DNA from: Stenogyne calaminthoides
Lineage: Eukaryota; Streptophyta; Magnoliopsida; Lamiales; Lamiaceae
NCBI GenBank assembly: GCA_037126765.1
Contig: JBBCBC010000031.1
Coordinates: 10,673,638-10,737,637, forward strand
Reading direction: 5' to 3'
Length of the DNA stretch: 64,000 nt
A model generated the notes under the pieces. That model ran no database searches. It saw nothing but the letters and a program-made list of their open reading frames with translations, and was not told the origin of the DNA. The position numbers and the translations under genes are program-made. Shown in pieces: positions 9,294 through 22,164 of the stretch; within the stretch, counting starts at the first letter, position 1, and the number at the start of each line of letters is the position of its first letter.

Positions 9294-10906
9294 AGGTCTT
9301 GTGTGCAAATTTGAATATATAAAAATCTTTTATTTTGACCAAATTTCTTATTTTGACCAAGTTCCTTAATTGATTTAATAAAAAAGAAAGAAATTCGCGA
9401 AAAAAATTCGCGCAGCCACCATGTTTCGAACCTGGATCTCCAGCAAAAAAAAAACTTGGATCTCCAGCAAAAAAAAAAAATCACAAAAAATCGCGCTGAC
9501 GAGGACTCGAACCTAATAGGAAGCTTTACCACTGAACTACAAAGGTTTAACTTAATAATTTTTGCATCGATTCAATATAATATTTTATGTTAAGTGAATC
9601 TTAGTAATACTTTTGATAATTTAGTAAAAAAAATTGTAACTTTTGACAATATTTTAATTAATTGTAGCTATATTCACAATTGATTGATAAATGAAAAGTA
9701 AAATTAATTAGTTATTTAATTGATTCAAATATATAAGGAAATATTTTTTATTATTACTTATGTTTGCAAATTTGTATGTACAATTCATTTAAAATTATTT
9801 TTTTAATTATAATATTGCTATGTTTTGACATTTAATACTGTTCTATTTTGATTAGATAACCTTCATAACTTATCTTATTTTTTTCTTATGTTTAGACTAT
9901 AATATCGTTATTTTTTTTTTTTTTTTTGTAATACTGTTATTATTAGTTTGTAATACTATTATATTTTTGCTTGTGATATTGTTTCAATCTCTTATTTGAA
10001 ATCAAAAGAAGACATTAATGATTGTTGATTATGAATTTAATAATATAAAGTATTACATCCAAAATAAGAGAAAAATAAAAATTTGAAATATATTAAATGC
10101 ATAGTTGAAGCATTATTAAAATTCACAATCAACAACCTTCTATTTTAATTTCAAATAGAAAATTGAAGTAGTATTACAAGTAAAAACATAACAGTATTAC
10201 AAACAAATGATAACAGTATTACATGCAAAAATATATTAGTATTACAAAAAAAAATGTAACGAACATTCTAAACATAAAGAAAATTAAGGTATTTTATGAA
10301 GAGTATCTAATCAAAACGAAACAGTATTAGATGCAAAATATAACAATATTACAATAAAATATATAATTTTAAATGTATTATACAATACAATTTGTAAGCA
10401 GGAGCAATAATAAAAAAATATTTCCTTATATACTTGAATCAACTAGAGTTAACTCAATTTTTCATTCATCAATCAATTGTAAATATAATCTACAAATAAT
10501 TAAAATATATATACTTAATTAAAATTGTTAAACACAATTTATTATTTAAAATGCCTCAATTTTAAATTATTTAATAATTTGTAGTGTAGTGATAAGGTTC
10601 GACCAATGTAGGTAAAGTGGTTGACCTTTTTTTCTATATTAAATATACATTTTTAATTAATTTAAAATTTTCTTTGTTAAATATAAATTTTAATTAAAAT
10701 AGACAAATACGAATACATATACCGAAAAATTCAATATTATAACATAAGGTTGTGTAGCATAGTGGTCAGGCTTTCTCTGTCTCGCTCTCGGGATACCAAG
10801 TTCAAACCTTGCCCTGCGACATGATAGCTACATTTTTTCGTGAATTGTATATAATTTGGTCAAAATTAAATATTTATATACATACAAATTTGTACCAAGA
10901 CTTTGT
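9294..10906. mobile_element. Large foldback element with tRNA-like segments
   Basis: The outer ends are inverted: GGTCTTGTGTGCAAATTTG at 9295 against CAAATTTGTACCAAGACTTT near 10886. The arms extend inward for roughly 700 bp: TTTTGACCAAA / TTTGGTCAAAA, AAGGAAATATTTTTTATT with its complement near 10410, and TTGTTGATTATGAATTT with its complement near 10120. The region between 9990 and 10110 is the loop. Both arms contain short stretches like tRNA box B (GGTTCGAGTCC on the minus strand near 9520; GGTTCGACC near 10596). No protein is encoded. Confidence 0.65.
10741..10835 (+). mobile_element. SINE-like, tRNA-derived sequence
   Basis: TAGCATAGTGGTCAGGC resembles an RNA polymerase III A box and AGTTCAAACC a B box, about 37 bases apart, as in tRNA-derived SINE heads. 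It does not fold into a clean cloverleaf and has no clear tail. It lies in the right arm of the foldback element. Confidence 0.4.
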
Positions 10907-10977
10907 CTTCTTTGTAAATTGTTAATGTAAATACGGTCTCAAAGGGTCTTTAATACCTTATGAGCTTTAGTTTAATA

Positions 10978-11237
10978 CTCCCTCCCATGAATAACTTTCT
11001 TGTTTCTTTTGGACACTAAGATTAAAAAAATTAATAAAATAATAAATGGTGGGCCAAGATGGTGAATTTGGGATGAAAAGTAAAGGGGGAATAGTGACAA
11101 TTTTGTAATATAGTGTAAAAAGGTGAGAATAAATATATTGATAGTGGAGTGTTATTTTTTCTATTTATGAAAACAGAAAACTTATTGTTGAACGAATGAA
11201 AAAAGAAAGTGAGAAACTTATAGGTGGGCGGAGGGAG
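10978..11237. mobile_element. Stowaway MITE
   Basis: Terminal inverted repeats CTCCCTCCCATGAATAAC and the complement of GGCGGAGGGAG, with TA on both sides (10976-10977 and 11238-11239). Non-coding, 260 bp. Confidence 0.85.
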
Positions 11238-11367
11238 TATAATTTTAATTTGCCCAATAAAAAAAGGATTACTTTTGAAATGTACAACAGAATTCATATG
11301 AACCATGCAATATAAATATTTCATCAGACCCTATATTATTATAATTTTTATATTGTGTAGGTCTTCC

Positions 11368-11546
11368 GTTCACCAAGTACTTTATAATATATTTTTTAAA
11401 TATACAATTTTTTATTTTAAAATATGGAACTATGTAAACTAAAACGTGCAATATGTGCTCGTAAAATAAGTTGCATATTTCAGTGCAACAAACTGTATAT
11501 TTCTAGAATGCACTATAAAGTGTACGGTGTACTTGGAGCATACTTG
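11368..11546. mobile_element. GTGCACC-type MITE copy
   Basis: A short element with inverted ends based on CACCAAGTAC and GTACTTGG. Inside are paired ATATACAATTT and GCATATTTCAGTGCAAC words. Related copies are near 22170, 32600, 39945, 51414, 56784, 58500 and 62290. Confidence 0.5.
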
Positions 11547-11740
11547 TTTACACATTATAAAATTAACTTTTAAAAATGTTACTCCCTTCGTCGCATTCTT
11601 ATTTGAACATTTTTCGAAAACATTCGTCACAAATTTAATTGAACGTTTCTAAAAATACATATAAAATAAATTTTCACATTTTATCAATATCCCTCAAACA
11701 TCTCAATATTACATCCTAGATTAATATAGACAAAAAACTC

Positions 11741-11862
11741 ATCTGACACGATCTCATGCATAAGACGGGGTACAACCTAGTACAAATTACACTCATTCTA
11801 CCAAAGTGTTAAAACTTCAATGTCCAAATTATGCCCCGTCTCACCATGAGACCGTCTCATAC
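11741..11862 (-). mobile_element. GAGACG-type MITE, copy 2
   Basis: This is the reverse-complement copy of the repeat at 351-478: it opens ATCTCATGCATAAGACGGGG and closes CACCATGAGACCGTCTCAT. Just before it, at 11580, CTCCCTTCGTCGCATTC looks like a lone Stowaway end. Confidence 0.65.
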
Positions 11863-12245
11863 TAATGTATCTATTTTTTCTATACTAAAATTAATTTTAT
11901 CTCCTTTAATTTACACAAATATCGTGATTTTATCATTTAATCTCAATAGAAATAATTGTATCCCTTCTAATAATGACATTAAAATCCATACAAATACTAA
12001 ATAATTGTATCCCTTCTAATAATGACATTAAAATTCATACAAATACTAAATATTCAAATAAAAACGGGGATGGAATCATGGAAGATTACAAAATTCTGCA
12101 AAAATAAAATCATGTCTCGTGCCCGTGCGTGCATAATAACGTCAAGTTTTAGTGTAAAGTAATTCAAAATTATGGAAGTGTACGGAATAATGACCATATT
12201 GCCCTTCATCTCTCACGAGAGAATCGATGTTCTTCTGCTACCAGA
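11863..12245 (+). promoter_or_regulatory. Upstream region of the alpha-crystallin-domain gene
   Basis: AT-rich DNA with a tandem duplication of a roughly 45-bp unit (TAATTGTATCCCTTCTAATA, seen twice around 11953-12050). It ends in a stretch rising in GC content near 12180 that leads into a pyrimidine-rich leader (CCCCCCTCTCTCTCC near 12277). No definite TATA box can be picked. Confidence 0.35.
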
Positions 12246-12734
12246 ATAGCAATCGTGGCACTGCATCACCCAATTTCCCCCCTCTCTCTCCTCCCTCTCA
12301 AATGTATGCTCATTTCTTCTCTTTTCTTCCCTTTGCTTCCTACTTTGATTACCAATTTCTTATTTATCTGCATTTTTCGCTTTCGATTTCGCTTAACTGG
12401 TATATGCTCGTCGAATTTATGGTGTTTCTGTAGAATACTGATAATTATGTTTCGGAGGTTACTTTTACGGCGTGTGTACATTATTCTCCGAAAGTTGCAT
12501 GCGATGCTTAGTCTTCCATTGCTATGATTTTAGATGCAGATTCTGGAAATTGTTGATAGTGCGATGAAATCGGGGGAGATTTTGAGGGTTTGGGGGAGAA
12601 ATTAACTTCACTAGCTTTATTCTTCGAGAGAAAATGCCCAAATCGCCCAGTAGAATTGATTGCACTTGGATTAGGCTTAAGATCAAAATTGATTTCAACG
12701 TAATGGAGTCGAGCTGGAGCTTAGAAATGCTCTT

Positions 12735-12895
12735 GAAACTTGTTAATAGTATGAAACTCATACCATTACACTTATAAAGTGATACCACTACTTTTATAAA
12801 CTAGTACCTATAGCATTTAATACTATGATCTCAGTTTATAAGTGTACCGTATCAGTTGATAAGTGTAATGGTATTAGTTTGTGAGTGTGGAGACC
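12735..12895. mobile_element. Short inverted-repeat MITE in the 5'UTR intron
   Basis: CTTGTTAATAGTATGAAACT starts a unit rich in TTATAAGTGTAATGGTAT words. A closely similar copy lies at 36499-36675, whose right end (ATACTATTAACAAG) is the inverse of the left end. Confidence 0.55.
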
Positions 12896-13675
12896 TACTC
12901 CACTGACTTACTTGCGACCTTAATTGAACATAGGTAGTTTTACTATTTTACCTTTATGATGCTCCTAATTGTTTTTAAGACTACTCTAATTATGAATCGA
13001 TGAAAAAATCTAAACAATGTTATGTTACTTACCGGATCGAGCTCGAGTTACAAAATCTGAACTCTGATCTAGTCGAGCTTGGTTCCGAGCTTCAAGTTTC
13101 CTAGTTGAGTCGGGTTCGGGCTTCGAGTTTCCTAGTCGACTTGAATATTAGTCTAACATTACTCGACTCGTTTACACTCCTACTCTCATTCTTTTGAACT
13201 GCATCAGTATGAATGACCTCTATGTTATTAATGTGCCTCTATACTCTTTGGTCTGGTCTTTTGGTGGAATATCCTCTCACGATGGTGTGGTAATTTTGTA
13301 CGTTTAGCTACTTCGAACATGAAGATTACCTCAATTTACGATAAAATTCTTATTTAGTGGAGCAAAGTGAGAGAACTCACCAATATTGTTGCAATGAGCT
13401 GCTCATTGCCATTAACATTATGAAGCTTGCATGATATACGATCTTGATAATTCTTGTTTTTCATCTGTAATTGCTAGTCAAAATCCCTTGGTACCCTGTT
13501 GAATCTTGCACGTGTTCTTCGCCATTCAGAATTTCTAGTAGACTTATTGGTCTTATGCTAATTTTCATCATATGCTATACTATTTACCCATATGTATATA
13601 CATTTTGGTAAACTGAAATACTGCATATATTTCTACCCCCCGGATTTCCAAATCTACAGGACTGCAAGTCTCAGA

Positions 13676-15339
13676 ATGGAAAATACATCTGATGTATTGT
13701 TGATAGATGATCAGCACTTTCTTCTCTACCTTATCATGGGGGTCTATTTTGGTCCCGATCTCAAGGAAGAAAGACCCCGAAAGTCCGCTTTGCAAAGACT
13801 CGTCGAAGGTCTCCCACAATACCATCCAAGTGACTTGGCTGGGTCACACATAAAAACAACGGTAATAGAAAACGTCTATTACTATATTCTAAGAAAGGCA
13901 GAGAACCATGTTATTGTGAAGCAGCCCCTGGTTCTTCAGTATATTCATGGAGTTCTTCCACTCAAGGATCCCACAGCTTACATTCAGTTCGACTATCTCT
14001 TTCCTCCCGAGCTGCACCAACGATCTCAATGTGAAAATCAACACTTCACAATTGACAATATTGTCCTTATCAACAACCCCAATACAGATTACATGAATCC
14101 AGAGGTTATCAAAAGGTTTAAGAGGCTAACGGGGTTGGATGATTTTGTTCTTGATACGAAACTGCATGTAATTGTGGAGGACAAGGTTTTGTATAACCCC
14201 AAATTGCAATGGACATTGAAGCTCAATGATACGATGCATCTCAGTGTTCAATGTCTCGAGACGTATCCTGATGGTAATAACTCGTCGATGCCTAGTAGCT
14301 CTTCTCTGTGTAACGAAGTCCAGGTATCAGATAGTTCTATAATGAATCCTGTTTCTGGGAAAGATATCGATCAGGGGATGATATTTCTTCCGTCTTGCCC
14401 TTCAATGGAGGAGTGGGGTAACCTGGTTGCTACAACTAAATGTGGTTTTGGACTGACTGGAAGTGCTGCAAGAGGAAATGTGGGACCAGTTATTGGTGTG
14501 AGGGATATTGGAGAGTCGGAGGATTCCTATCTTTTTCGCGTATCTCTCCCAGGAGTGAGAAGGGATGAAAGTAAGTTTTAAAGTTTTTACCTGGCTTTCG
14601 TATGTTTGTTATAGCAAATTGGTTTTTGAGTAACACTTTGAGTGCACTAGTTGCAAGCTGGTGCACAAATAATAATGTTCAATGAAAACAATTAATATTA
14701 ATCAACTAATACATTTTAGTAAAACAACTAATACCATTAAAAAATGCACTTGAGTTGCACGGCGCATAGGATAGAAGTATTTGCCTTGATTTTTTATATG
14801 ATTTTGCTTGGTTAAGAAATTCGAAACAATAATTTGTGTAACTTCCCTTAAAACCCAAAATTCATTCGCTATTTTTAATCTAGAAAAAGGAAACTCACCA
14901 TCTTAGTTGTTTTGTGATCCTCTTGTTTGCTATTTTGCCATTTTTCCTCATCAGTAACAAGTTTATCATTTCTGCCTTACATTCTCAAGTTATTATCCTG
15001 CTAGATCGAATACCTCTCAGGGTTTTATTATACCAATATGATGCAGGTAATTTTAGCTGTGAAGTTGAAAATGACGGTACGGTGATGATCAAAGGAGAAA
15101 CATTGACTGGTGAAAAAAGAGTCGAGAGATACTCGCAGGTATTCGAGATGCAATCGCAGAATCTTTGTCCACCCGGGCCCTTCTCGATTTCGTTTAAGCT
15201 GCCAGGTCCCGTTGATCCTCAGCATTTTCATGGGACTTTCGGCACTGATGGGATTCTGGAGGGAATAGCCATGAAAGCAAGGAGGATATATAAAAGAAGA
15301 AAACCTTGTGCACCATCCCATCATCAAACCCCTATGTAA
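13676..15339 (+). CDS. IDM2/IDM3-like alpha-crystallin-domain protein
   Basis: Two coding exons, 13676-14570 and 15047-15339, give 395 residues. The intron (GTAAGT ... ATGCAG, phase 1) joins GVRRDE-S-NFSCEV in frame. The C-terminal third has the alpha-crystallin (Hsp20-like) fold signature: VSLPGV, then EVENDGTVMIKGE, FEMQS and FGTDGILEG. The N-terminal region (HFLLYLIMGVYFGPDL, then a conserved-looking YIQFDYLFPPEL) matches plant proteins of the INCREASED DNA METHYLATION 2/3 group. In Arabidopsis these act with the histone acetyltransferase IDM1 and MBD7 to promote active DNA demethylation; the role here is inferred from similarity. The ATG at 13676 was chosen because acceptor sites (CTACAG, ending 13659) lie just before it. 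An upstream non-coding exon probably ends near 12302 (AAAT|GTATGC), giving a 5'UTR intron of about 1.36 kb. A longer frame from 13592 would start within that intron. Downstream lies the convergent SPC3 gene. Confidence 0.85.
14571..15046 (+). other. Intron of the alpha-crystallin-domain gene
   Basis: A GT-AG intron, 476 bp. It contains a short palindromic stretch (GTGCACTAG near 14641 and TTGCACGGCGCA near 14755) that may be a small inserted repeat. Confidence 0.75.
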
Positions 15340-16481
15340 GTATAACTTAGAGCTAGCTGATCGTTTTGCCGTTTTATGTACGCTTTTTGGGACGACGTAC
15401 ATCCTAGGCCGTGCATTCCACCGAGCTCGTTTTTAGTTATCGTCGGATGGCTCGTAACTCTGCGGTGTTGCAGTGATGTTATGTAGTGAATGCATTTAAC
15501 CTAACTATGTATTATGATCTGAAAACATTGCCATGAAGAAGGAAACCTTTAATCGTGTTGACTAATTGCACAACTTTTGTTTCACATGGTAACGTGCACC
15601 GCGTGGCTTCATGTTATTGTATTAAAACCATAGTAGGGTTTCTCAATCTTCTACTTTTATTTTTAACAATTTCATGTTTAGTTTACGTTATTTTGACACG
15701 TGCAGCACGCGTGTAGTAATGATAGTTTTATTACAACTAAACAAATTACGCCTACAGTAAATTCGAACTGAATTTGAGGGTAATAGAACAAATCAAATTG
15801 AGTTGTTTACAATTTGTGAACTCATTTAATTATGTGAATTTGATGGGATTTTTTTTTTCATATTTTTAAAGAGATCACAACTACAAAACATCACAGTAAG
15901 AAAAAATGCACATGCTCTAAATTAATTCTAATTCATTTACTATATTTTTTTTTTCAAAAAGTAAAAGGCATTATTATAGAGAGCTGAAAGGAGTGGAAGA
16001 TCAAGTGGCCAACTCATGGGCTACAAGATTGAAATTACGCCTAACCTATATCAAAATGACAATCTTTCAAACCAAAATCCATATAAATTCAAATTCGAAT
16101 TAATTTTTTTTTTTCAGTATATTCGATTTGAAATTCTAAGATTTTCAATTTCTGCTCAATTCTCGTATATTCTATAAGCAAATAGTAGATCGTCAAATTT
16201 AACGAGTCGAGCTTATACATACATCAAGATAAATGAAAACTTGGAATATTCAGGTGCATTTTACATACTCTACAACGAGATGCATGAAATATTATACCAA
16301 ATCTTGAGAATTAGTTTATAATTAGTTTGATTATGTAGAAATATTTTATTTTTTCAATTTTTTTTAGTGAACAAGTAATCCCTTCTCTCTCTCAAAACTA
16401 GAAAGAGAAACGCCACCCTCATTACTCTTCCTAGTAGTTCCTACACATACCTGAAAACTAAGGATGGGGACAACACTTGTT
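15340..16481. other. Region between two convergent genes
   Basis: This should contain the 3'UTRs of the alpha-crystallin-domain gene (plus) and SPC3 (minus). No further coding sequence or bounded repeat was seen. Candidate AATAAA-like words are common and not decisive. Confidence 0.5.
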
Positions 16482-19400
16482 CTACCTATACGCCTGAGGC
16501 AACTGGAATCCGCTCATTACGATTTTGTCAGCAAACATTTTTCCCGTCTTTGGCATAACGTGCCAATGCAACGTTAAGTTGAAGTCTTTACCGCGTAGAT
16601 TGCTTCCCTACAAAACAAAAAGGAGAGTAAGGGCATGTTTGCAAGCACAACTAACATTTTACAGAATCCCTCTTTTTCAAAAACTATTGAGGGGAAGCTT
16701 TTGAAAAGAAGTGATTTTCGCCCGCTTTCTATTGTTTACAAACACCCAATAAGATAATCACTCACTTGATCAACAAAGTGATATTTGTCAGATGTGTGTA
16801 TCCAAAACTTAGCGTCGTCTTTGGTAGGTATGATACCGTCCCACAGGGACACCTGCAAGAAATGCATTAAATTGTTTAACATGATATAGAAACGCGGTTC
16901 AGAAGGTTTCCCTTAAATAAATAAACAATATCAGGAAAGGAAATGTAAGATGCAGGCCTATAGGTGCATATGTACGTCGTGTGGGGTTGGACTTGAGTCC
17001 TTTTAGGAGAACACGGGGACGACCAAAGAAGACGAAGCTAGAATTCATATGTAAAGATTTAGAGACTAAGAGGCTTAGTGGAGATCTAAAGAGAGAGTCA
17101 CATGGAGAAGATTAATTCGTGCGCACGACCCAACGTGATTCATTTAATGGTACATATATCCTACCCCAGTTGTCGGGATTAAAGGCTTGATTGTTTATCA
17201 GGAAAGGTAATATTGCAGGCATATTACAATAGTGAAGTTAGGACTTAGGAAAAGCTCCTAATATTTCAATTTGGACTGAGATAGGCTGTAAATCAGCAGG
17301 AATAGGGTATTTCCTACAGCATAAATTGGAAAAGTTAAGGTCCTCACAATTTTATCCAAATGGTGTAAGCCACAAGAAAATTCAGAAGTTTCAAGCTTTC
17401 AATACTGAAAATGCTTGCTTTATTGTAGTTCAACTTCATCAGGGGAAATGTAGTGGATATCAGTTAATTAGAATTGCAAAGGTATTGGGGGGAGTGTACA
17501 ATTATGGGCAAACTATTTAGCATTACCGTGGAGCAATTACAGAAATGGACTCATGAAATAATATACCTGATTAAGCGAATTTTTGGGGGTTTCGTACTCT
17601 GCAGCTAGAAATACGAACACCTGAAAATTCAAGATTTTATTAAAATCTGAATGAACTTCAATGACTAATATGGCGCACAAATAAAAGTAGGAAATTGCAG
17701 CACTAATATATAAATTAAAAGCCCAACATTTGACATAAATTTCGTTTATATTTCTCCAATACTGCCAATGATAGGAGAATTGAAAGAAGTGTAACTGATG
17801 CAGGTTCGTGTAATTGATGCAGGTTCAAAGTGTACATCTCTCCAGACAAGATGAAGTTAAGAAAATATATGGGGGAAAAGTCTGACAAAAGTTTAAGGAA
17901 GTTACATTGCCTACAATGAATCATGTTTAAGCCGAAAAACCACAGAACAAGTTTTTCGATGTTCAATTTTCAGTGACGGGGTGACCATCCACAACGTTTG
18001 CAATTAGAAGCTTACCTAAATACAGACAGAATCAGGAAATAAACACAAGAAAACTATAAGTTCCTCAAAGAAAAAACTGAAGTCCTCTTATTGGAACAAA
18101 AAAACTCCCGAAGCATTTAAAACAACACAATAGGAATTTCATAGAGCAAATTGTCAACAGAATATTTTACATCTGACTAACCTGCTTTGTATTCCATGTG
18201 AACAATGACTGTAAGTTTGCAGATACATTCAAAGTCAAACTGACCTGCATAATGTAATAAATATTAAATACTCATTAGAGAATTAAATATTATATCTAAG
18301 TGAGAGGACATGTAGTATTCCTTTCTCCTTAATTGTTCTTAAGGTAGAAAGAATCAAAAGCATGGAACTTTGCATGTTACTGATACCAGCATTGGAAGTA
18401 AATAATATTAAGAAAGAGAGAAATAATATAACATAGGCAGAACTCAATAATAAAATATGTTTGGACATGTTTTACATTAGTTAGGAGTTGGAGATAAACA
18501 TTGAAACAATACAATATCAACCCAATGGGCAGCCAATAAAGCCCTACGATGAAGGTAAAAGAAAAAACCAAGAAGCGAAGTATCAAATAGAGATGAGGTA
18601 AACACAAAAGTTCAATATGTGTATGTTCTAAATATCCTCTCTAATTTCTTTGGTTGATGTAGGATGAAAAAGTAGGGAAGCTTCAAGCTTCTTATGCATC
18701 TGAAATAAATATGAATATGCATAATTATAGGCATGTTATTGACAAAAAATACTACTTAATGAAGCAGGAATGCTACAAACCCCACTTTCCCTAAAACACC
18801 AGAATATTTATCCTGATTCAGTTGATCCATTGCTCATTTAGAACGAAGCATGACAATGGTCTCGGTCAAAAAGATTGGGCGCTCAAGTTTGCAGATCATA
18901 TGCAGTATAGCCATGTGTATTAGTATTAGAGAACTTCGATTAGGACATTTGAAAGAGAATGTGTACGATGAGAACTATATGAAATGAAATTTCTTTAGGG
19001 CCTAGAATAGCATGATGCTACATCTGAAATCGTTGATACTTTATAGCATAGAAGCTGAAGTGAAAGACATGCGAGACTTCCTTGTTCAATTATAACCTGT
19101 GTAGCATAGTTTTTTGCTTGAGGGATGTTTCCAATGTAATGTCACTTGTTTAATTATCATGGCCGTTGGTCTTTCCCTTATTAATTAATACAAACATTAA
19201 CTAATTAAGGCCTTTGATTTGTGTGCCACTGCAAATATATATTGACAGAGTAGTAGCTAATGAATGGCACCTTCTCAGAAAGAAAACACAAATAAAACTT
19301 ATGCAATTTCGAAGAGTTCGAGGGAATTTTAGTATATTGTCTATCTGATCATTGAAGTTAAGAATCTGCAAAAGACTAGGCTAAGCACCTATTTATTTCT

Positions 19401-20339
19401 TATGTAGTTCTAGCCAAATCTCCCCTCCTTCGTCTTTCAACGGCTGCTGCTTAAGAAACCCAACCTCATCTACTATTTTGAGACACAAACTTCTATAGGT
19501 TGACTCCACTTCCTTGCCTTTTCTAAACACAAACATTCCTACTTTTCAAAAGATATGTGAATCCAATAGTGAAGCAGTGAACTATATTCTTTCGAAAAAG
19601 GAGAAGAATGGCTAGCAAGATTGGCATTACAGTTTACAGTTTGATCCTCAAATAACACAAATCCAAGAGCATCTCATAATAAGAAAATCACAGCAAACCA
19701 AATCAATTGATCAAAAAGCATTTCAGGCCAAAAGACACAAAATTATGTAGGTCATATCCGAGAAGTATTGCTGGAAAAACAACAGACAGATTGGAACTTC
19801 TACGTTCTGAAAGAGACAGACCAGCAACAATATAGATGAACTACATATTCATTCCTATTATTACCCTTCAAACAACAAATTCTTCAAGCTCCGTCATAAT
19901 TTAGTCAATACAACTAGGAGAAAACATCGCCAACCACAAAAATTCCACTGAATTACACACAACAAGCGAATCCAACTCGCATATCGAAAATCAAAAACCA
20001 CAACTCTACCATCAACAAACAATCAAATCCACGAACCAATAACCAAAAAACAGAATTACCTCGTCATCACCATCAGGTTTCTTCTGGAACCATTTAATCT
20101 TCAAGACCTAAAACAAAACAGAAAACCTAAAATTTTAAGCAAACAAAGTCACATGTACACACACTGACAATACTACACAAAAATTATACGCGCATTTACA
20201 GAATCAATCGTACTTGAACTTGCGATTCAGGAGACTGCGAATTGAAATAGTCGGAGAAAGAGGCCGAAGCGCAGAGCAGAGCAAGAACGGTGAGAGCAAA
20301 GGTGAAGGTAAAATTAGCTCTTTGCGCAAAACTGTGCAT
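16482..20339 (-). CDS. SPC3: Signal peptidase complex subunit 3
   Basis: Six exons on the minus strand: 20339-20214, 20107-20060, 18244-18182, 17620-17567, 16852-16766 and 16607-16482. All introns are GT-AG and phase 0, and the total is 167 residues, the usual plant length. Exon 1 encodes MHSFAQRAN and then a single hydrophobic membrane anchor. Later exons give VSLTLNVSANLQSLFTWNTK, VFVFLAAEYETPKNSLNQ, VSLWDGIIPTKDDAKFW and GSNLRGKDFNLTLHWHVMPK, ending AYR-stop. These are the conserved blocks of SPC22/23. The protein is a single-pass ER membrane subunit with most of its mass in the lumen, and it is needed for signal peptidase activity. No defect was seen. The second intron (20059-18245) is the longest at about 1.8 kb. 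Confidence 0.97.
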
Positions 20340-20817
20340 TGTTTCTTTCTGCTAATTCTCCAAAAGAATTTTGGGGTTTTTGCTTCGATTTTTATTATTC
20401 ACCGATTGGGGAATGAATATTAAATTTCAAGGCAAATAAAACTATTTTAGCTGATGTGGCAAAATTTTATTGGCCGACTAACGTGTCGCGGAAAGGCGCG
20501 CATGGTGATGTGTTCTTTGAATATCTATTTTCTAAAATTTCATAATAACTCATGTAAAATGGAAAAATAGTAAAATTTCTTTTTCTACTTGAATTTTTTT
20601 AAATTAATTAAATTTACCTTTTTAAGTAAATTCTCATGATTGAGACGTAGTAATTTAGAGGAAAATTTAAGATGTGGTTCATGCTAGGTTTGTTTTGGGA
20701 TTCACACGGATGGACATTGGACTTTGCGCTCTTCATTTCATACGAGTTTGAGATTTAGAGTTTTATTTTTAAATTCCACATTCAATTCACACCTACAAAT
20801 ATCTATAAAACCTATTA
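20340..20817. promoter_or_regulatory. SPC3 upstream region
   Basis: This is sequence 5' of the SPC3 start codon on the minus strand. GC content is locally raised at 20450-20510 (GTGTCGCGGAAAGGCGCGC). From about 20680 there are pieces of the GTTTGTTT-type Tourist repeat. No single promoter motif is decisive. Confidence 0.35.
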
Positions 20818-21074
20818 CTCCCACCGTCCCATTCTTGTTTTCATGTTTACTGTGTGCTCGAGTTTTATGAAAAAATGATAAAGTATTGGGGTAAAAAGAG
20901 TTGTTTATTAATATATTATATGATAAAGTGATGGGTAGTTGGGGTTAAAAGGAGTTATTTATTAGTATTTTATGTGATAAAGTGATAAAGTAGAAATTTC
21001 CATTTAAGGAAATAGGAAAACAAGAATGAGACGCCCAAACGGAATACAGGAAAACAAGTTTGGGACGGAGGGAG
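20818..21074. mobile_element. Stowaway MITE
   Basis: Ends CTCCCACCGTCCCATTC and GGGACGGAGGGAG are inverted, with TA on both sides (20816-20817 and 21075-21076). Inside, GTGATAAAGTGAT words recur, as in the copies near 37102, 37868, 51594 and 54941. Confidence 0.85.
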
Positions 21075-21553
21075 TATTACTCTTCCCATTACATCACATT
21101 TTATACACTATATTACTCTTCTCAATATAATATAATAATATCACATCAATCACTATTACATATTGATTTAACATAAAATTAAATCTCACCCTACTCAAAT
21201 CCCAAATCAAGCACATACATTTACTATTCATCAAGAATTCTAAATCCCTAGATTCTAAAACCTTGACTTGTTCCGCACACTTAAATCTCAAAACAAACGC
21301 AGCCTCAATGTTCTTTGTTATTTGGTCAGATTCACCCCAAGGGGAAATTGTGTTTTTTTTTTCTATTTTACCCTTAGTGATAGCGGGCTTCATTAATTCA
21401 TAAAAATATTTCATTAAGAACAAAACAATTAATACACCCCCTAAAATATCGAAAATATATTTATCACCTCAAGGTGAATCACCCCACCCAGCATTACTCA
21501 TAATTATATTATAATTTTTTTTTTTAAAAATAACACTTAATTTTTTTTTGTTA
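21075..21553. other. Intergenic DNA
   Basis: A minus-strand open frame of 109 codons (21423-21094) is present but resembles nothing I know and lies between MITEs. Words such as CTCAAAACAAACGCAGCC near 21287 suggest the remnant of a Tourist end. Confidence 0.4.
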
Positions 21554-21823
21554 CTCTCTTTGTCCTAATTTTGATTGTCCACTTTCTGTAAATAGCCGCC
21601 CTAATTTTGTTTGGCCATTTCTTAAAAAAAAAAAAAACAATTTTCAATACTATTCAATATTATTATTTTTCTCCACCAAACACACTTTACACCATTTAAT
21701 ACTATTATTTTCCTCCACTAAACTCACTTTATCCACTTTACACTATTTAATACTATTATTTTCTATTTTTTTTTAATCTTCGTGTCTACAATAATCAGAT
21801 AATAAAAAATACAACGTAGGGAG
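21554..21823. mobile_element. Stowaway-like MITE, diverged
   Basis: Starts CTCTCTTTGTCCTAATTTTG and ends ACGTAGGGAG, with TA on both sides. Inside, TTTAATACTATTATTTTC is repeated three times in tandem-like fashion. Confidence 0.65.
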
Positions 21824-22164
21824 TACAATTTATGTAATAAAATTCTTAAATGTAACACATGAATTATATTGATTGTGCAAAAGTCATATCAGTCAAATCA
21901 ACAGAAGCTACATGTCATCCATATGAATTATTTTTGAGTTGGTCTTTCATAAATCAGGTATATATCATGAACTTGAATTATTTATTTTATTTAATTTATT
22001 TTTAATATATTTTTATAAATCACTAAATTTGACTCGTATTATACTCTGGATAAGGTCAAATATCATGAATTAAAAATAAGGTTCACAGCATGAACCACAC
22101 CTATACAAATTTTTGTCAATATTTTTAGAGTTCTTTATCGTTTTATCAAATAAATTAATTGTAT

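Noticed and set aside
9480..9545. tRNA gene on the minus strand
   Set aside because: Only a box-B-like GGTTCGAGTCC and part of an A-box-like stretch are present; no cloverleaf can be formed.
12227..12788. Short frames near the 5' end of the alpha-crystallin-domain gene
   Set aside because: They lie in the probable 5'UTR exon and its intron and do not join in frame with the coding exons.
13592..13675. Upstream in-frame ATG at 13592 as the start of the alpha-crystallin-domain protein
   Set aside because: An acceptor site (CTACAG) at 13654-13659 suggests that this stretch is intron; the added residues are not like the family.
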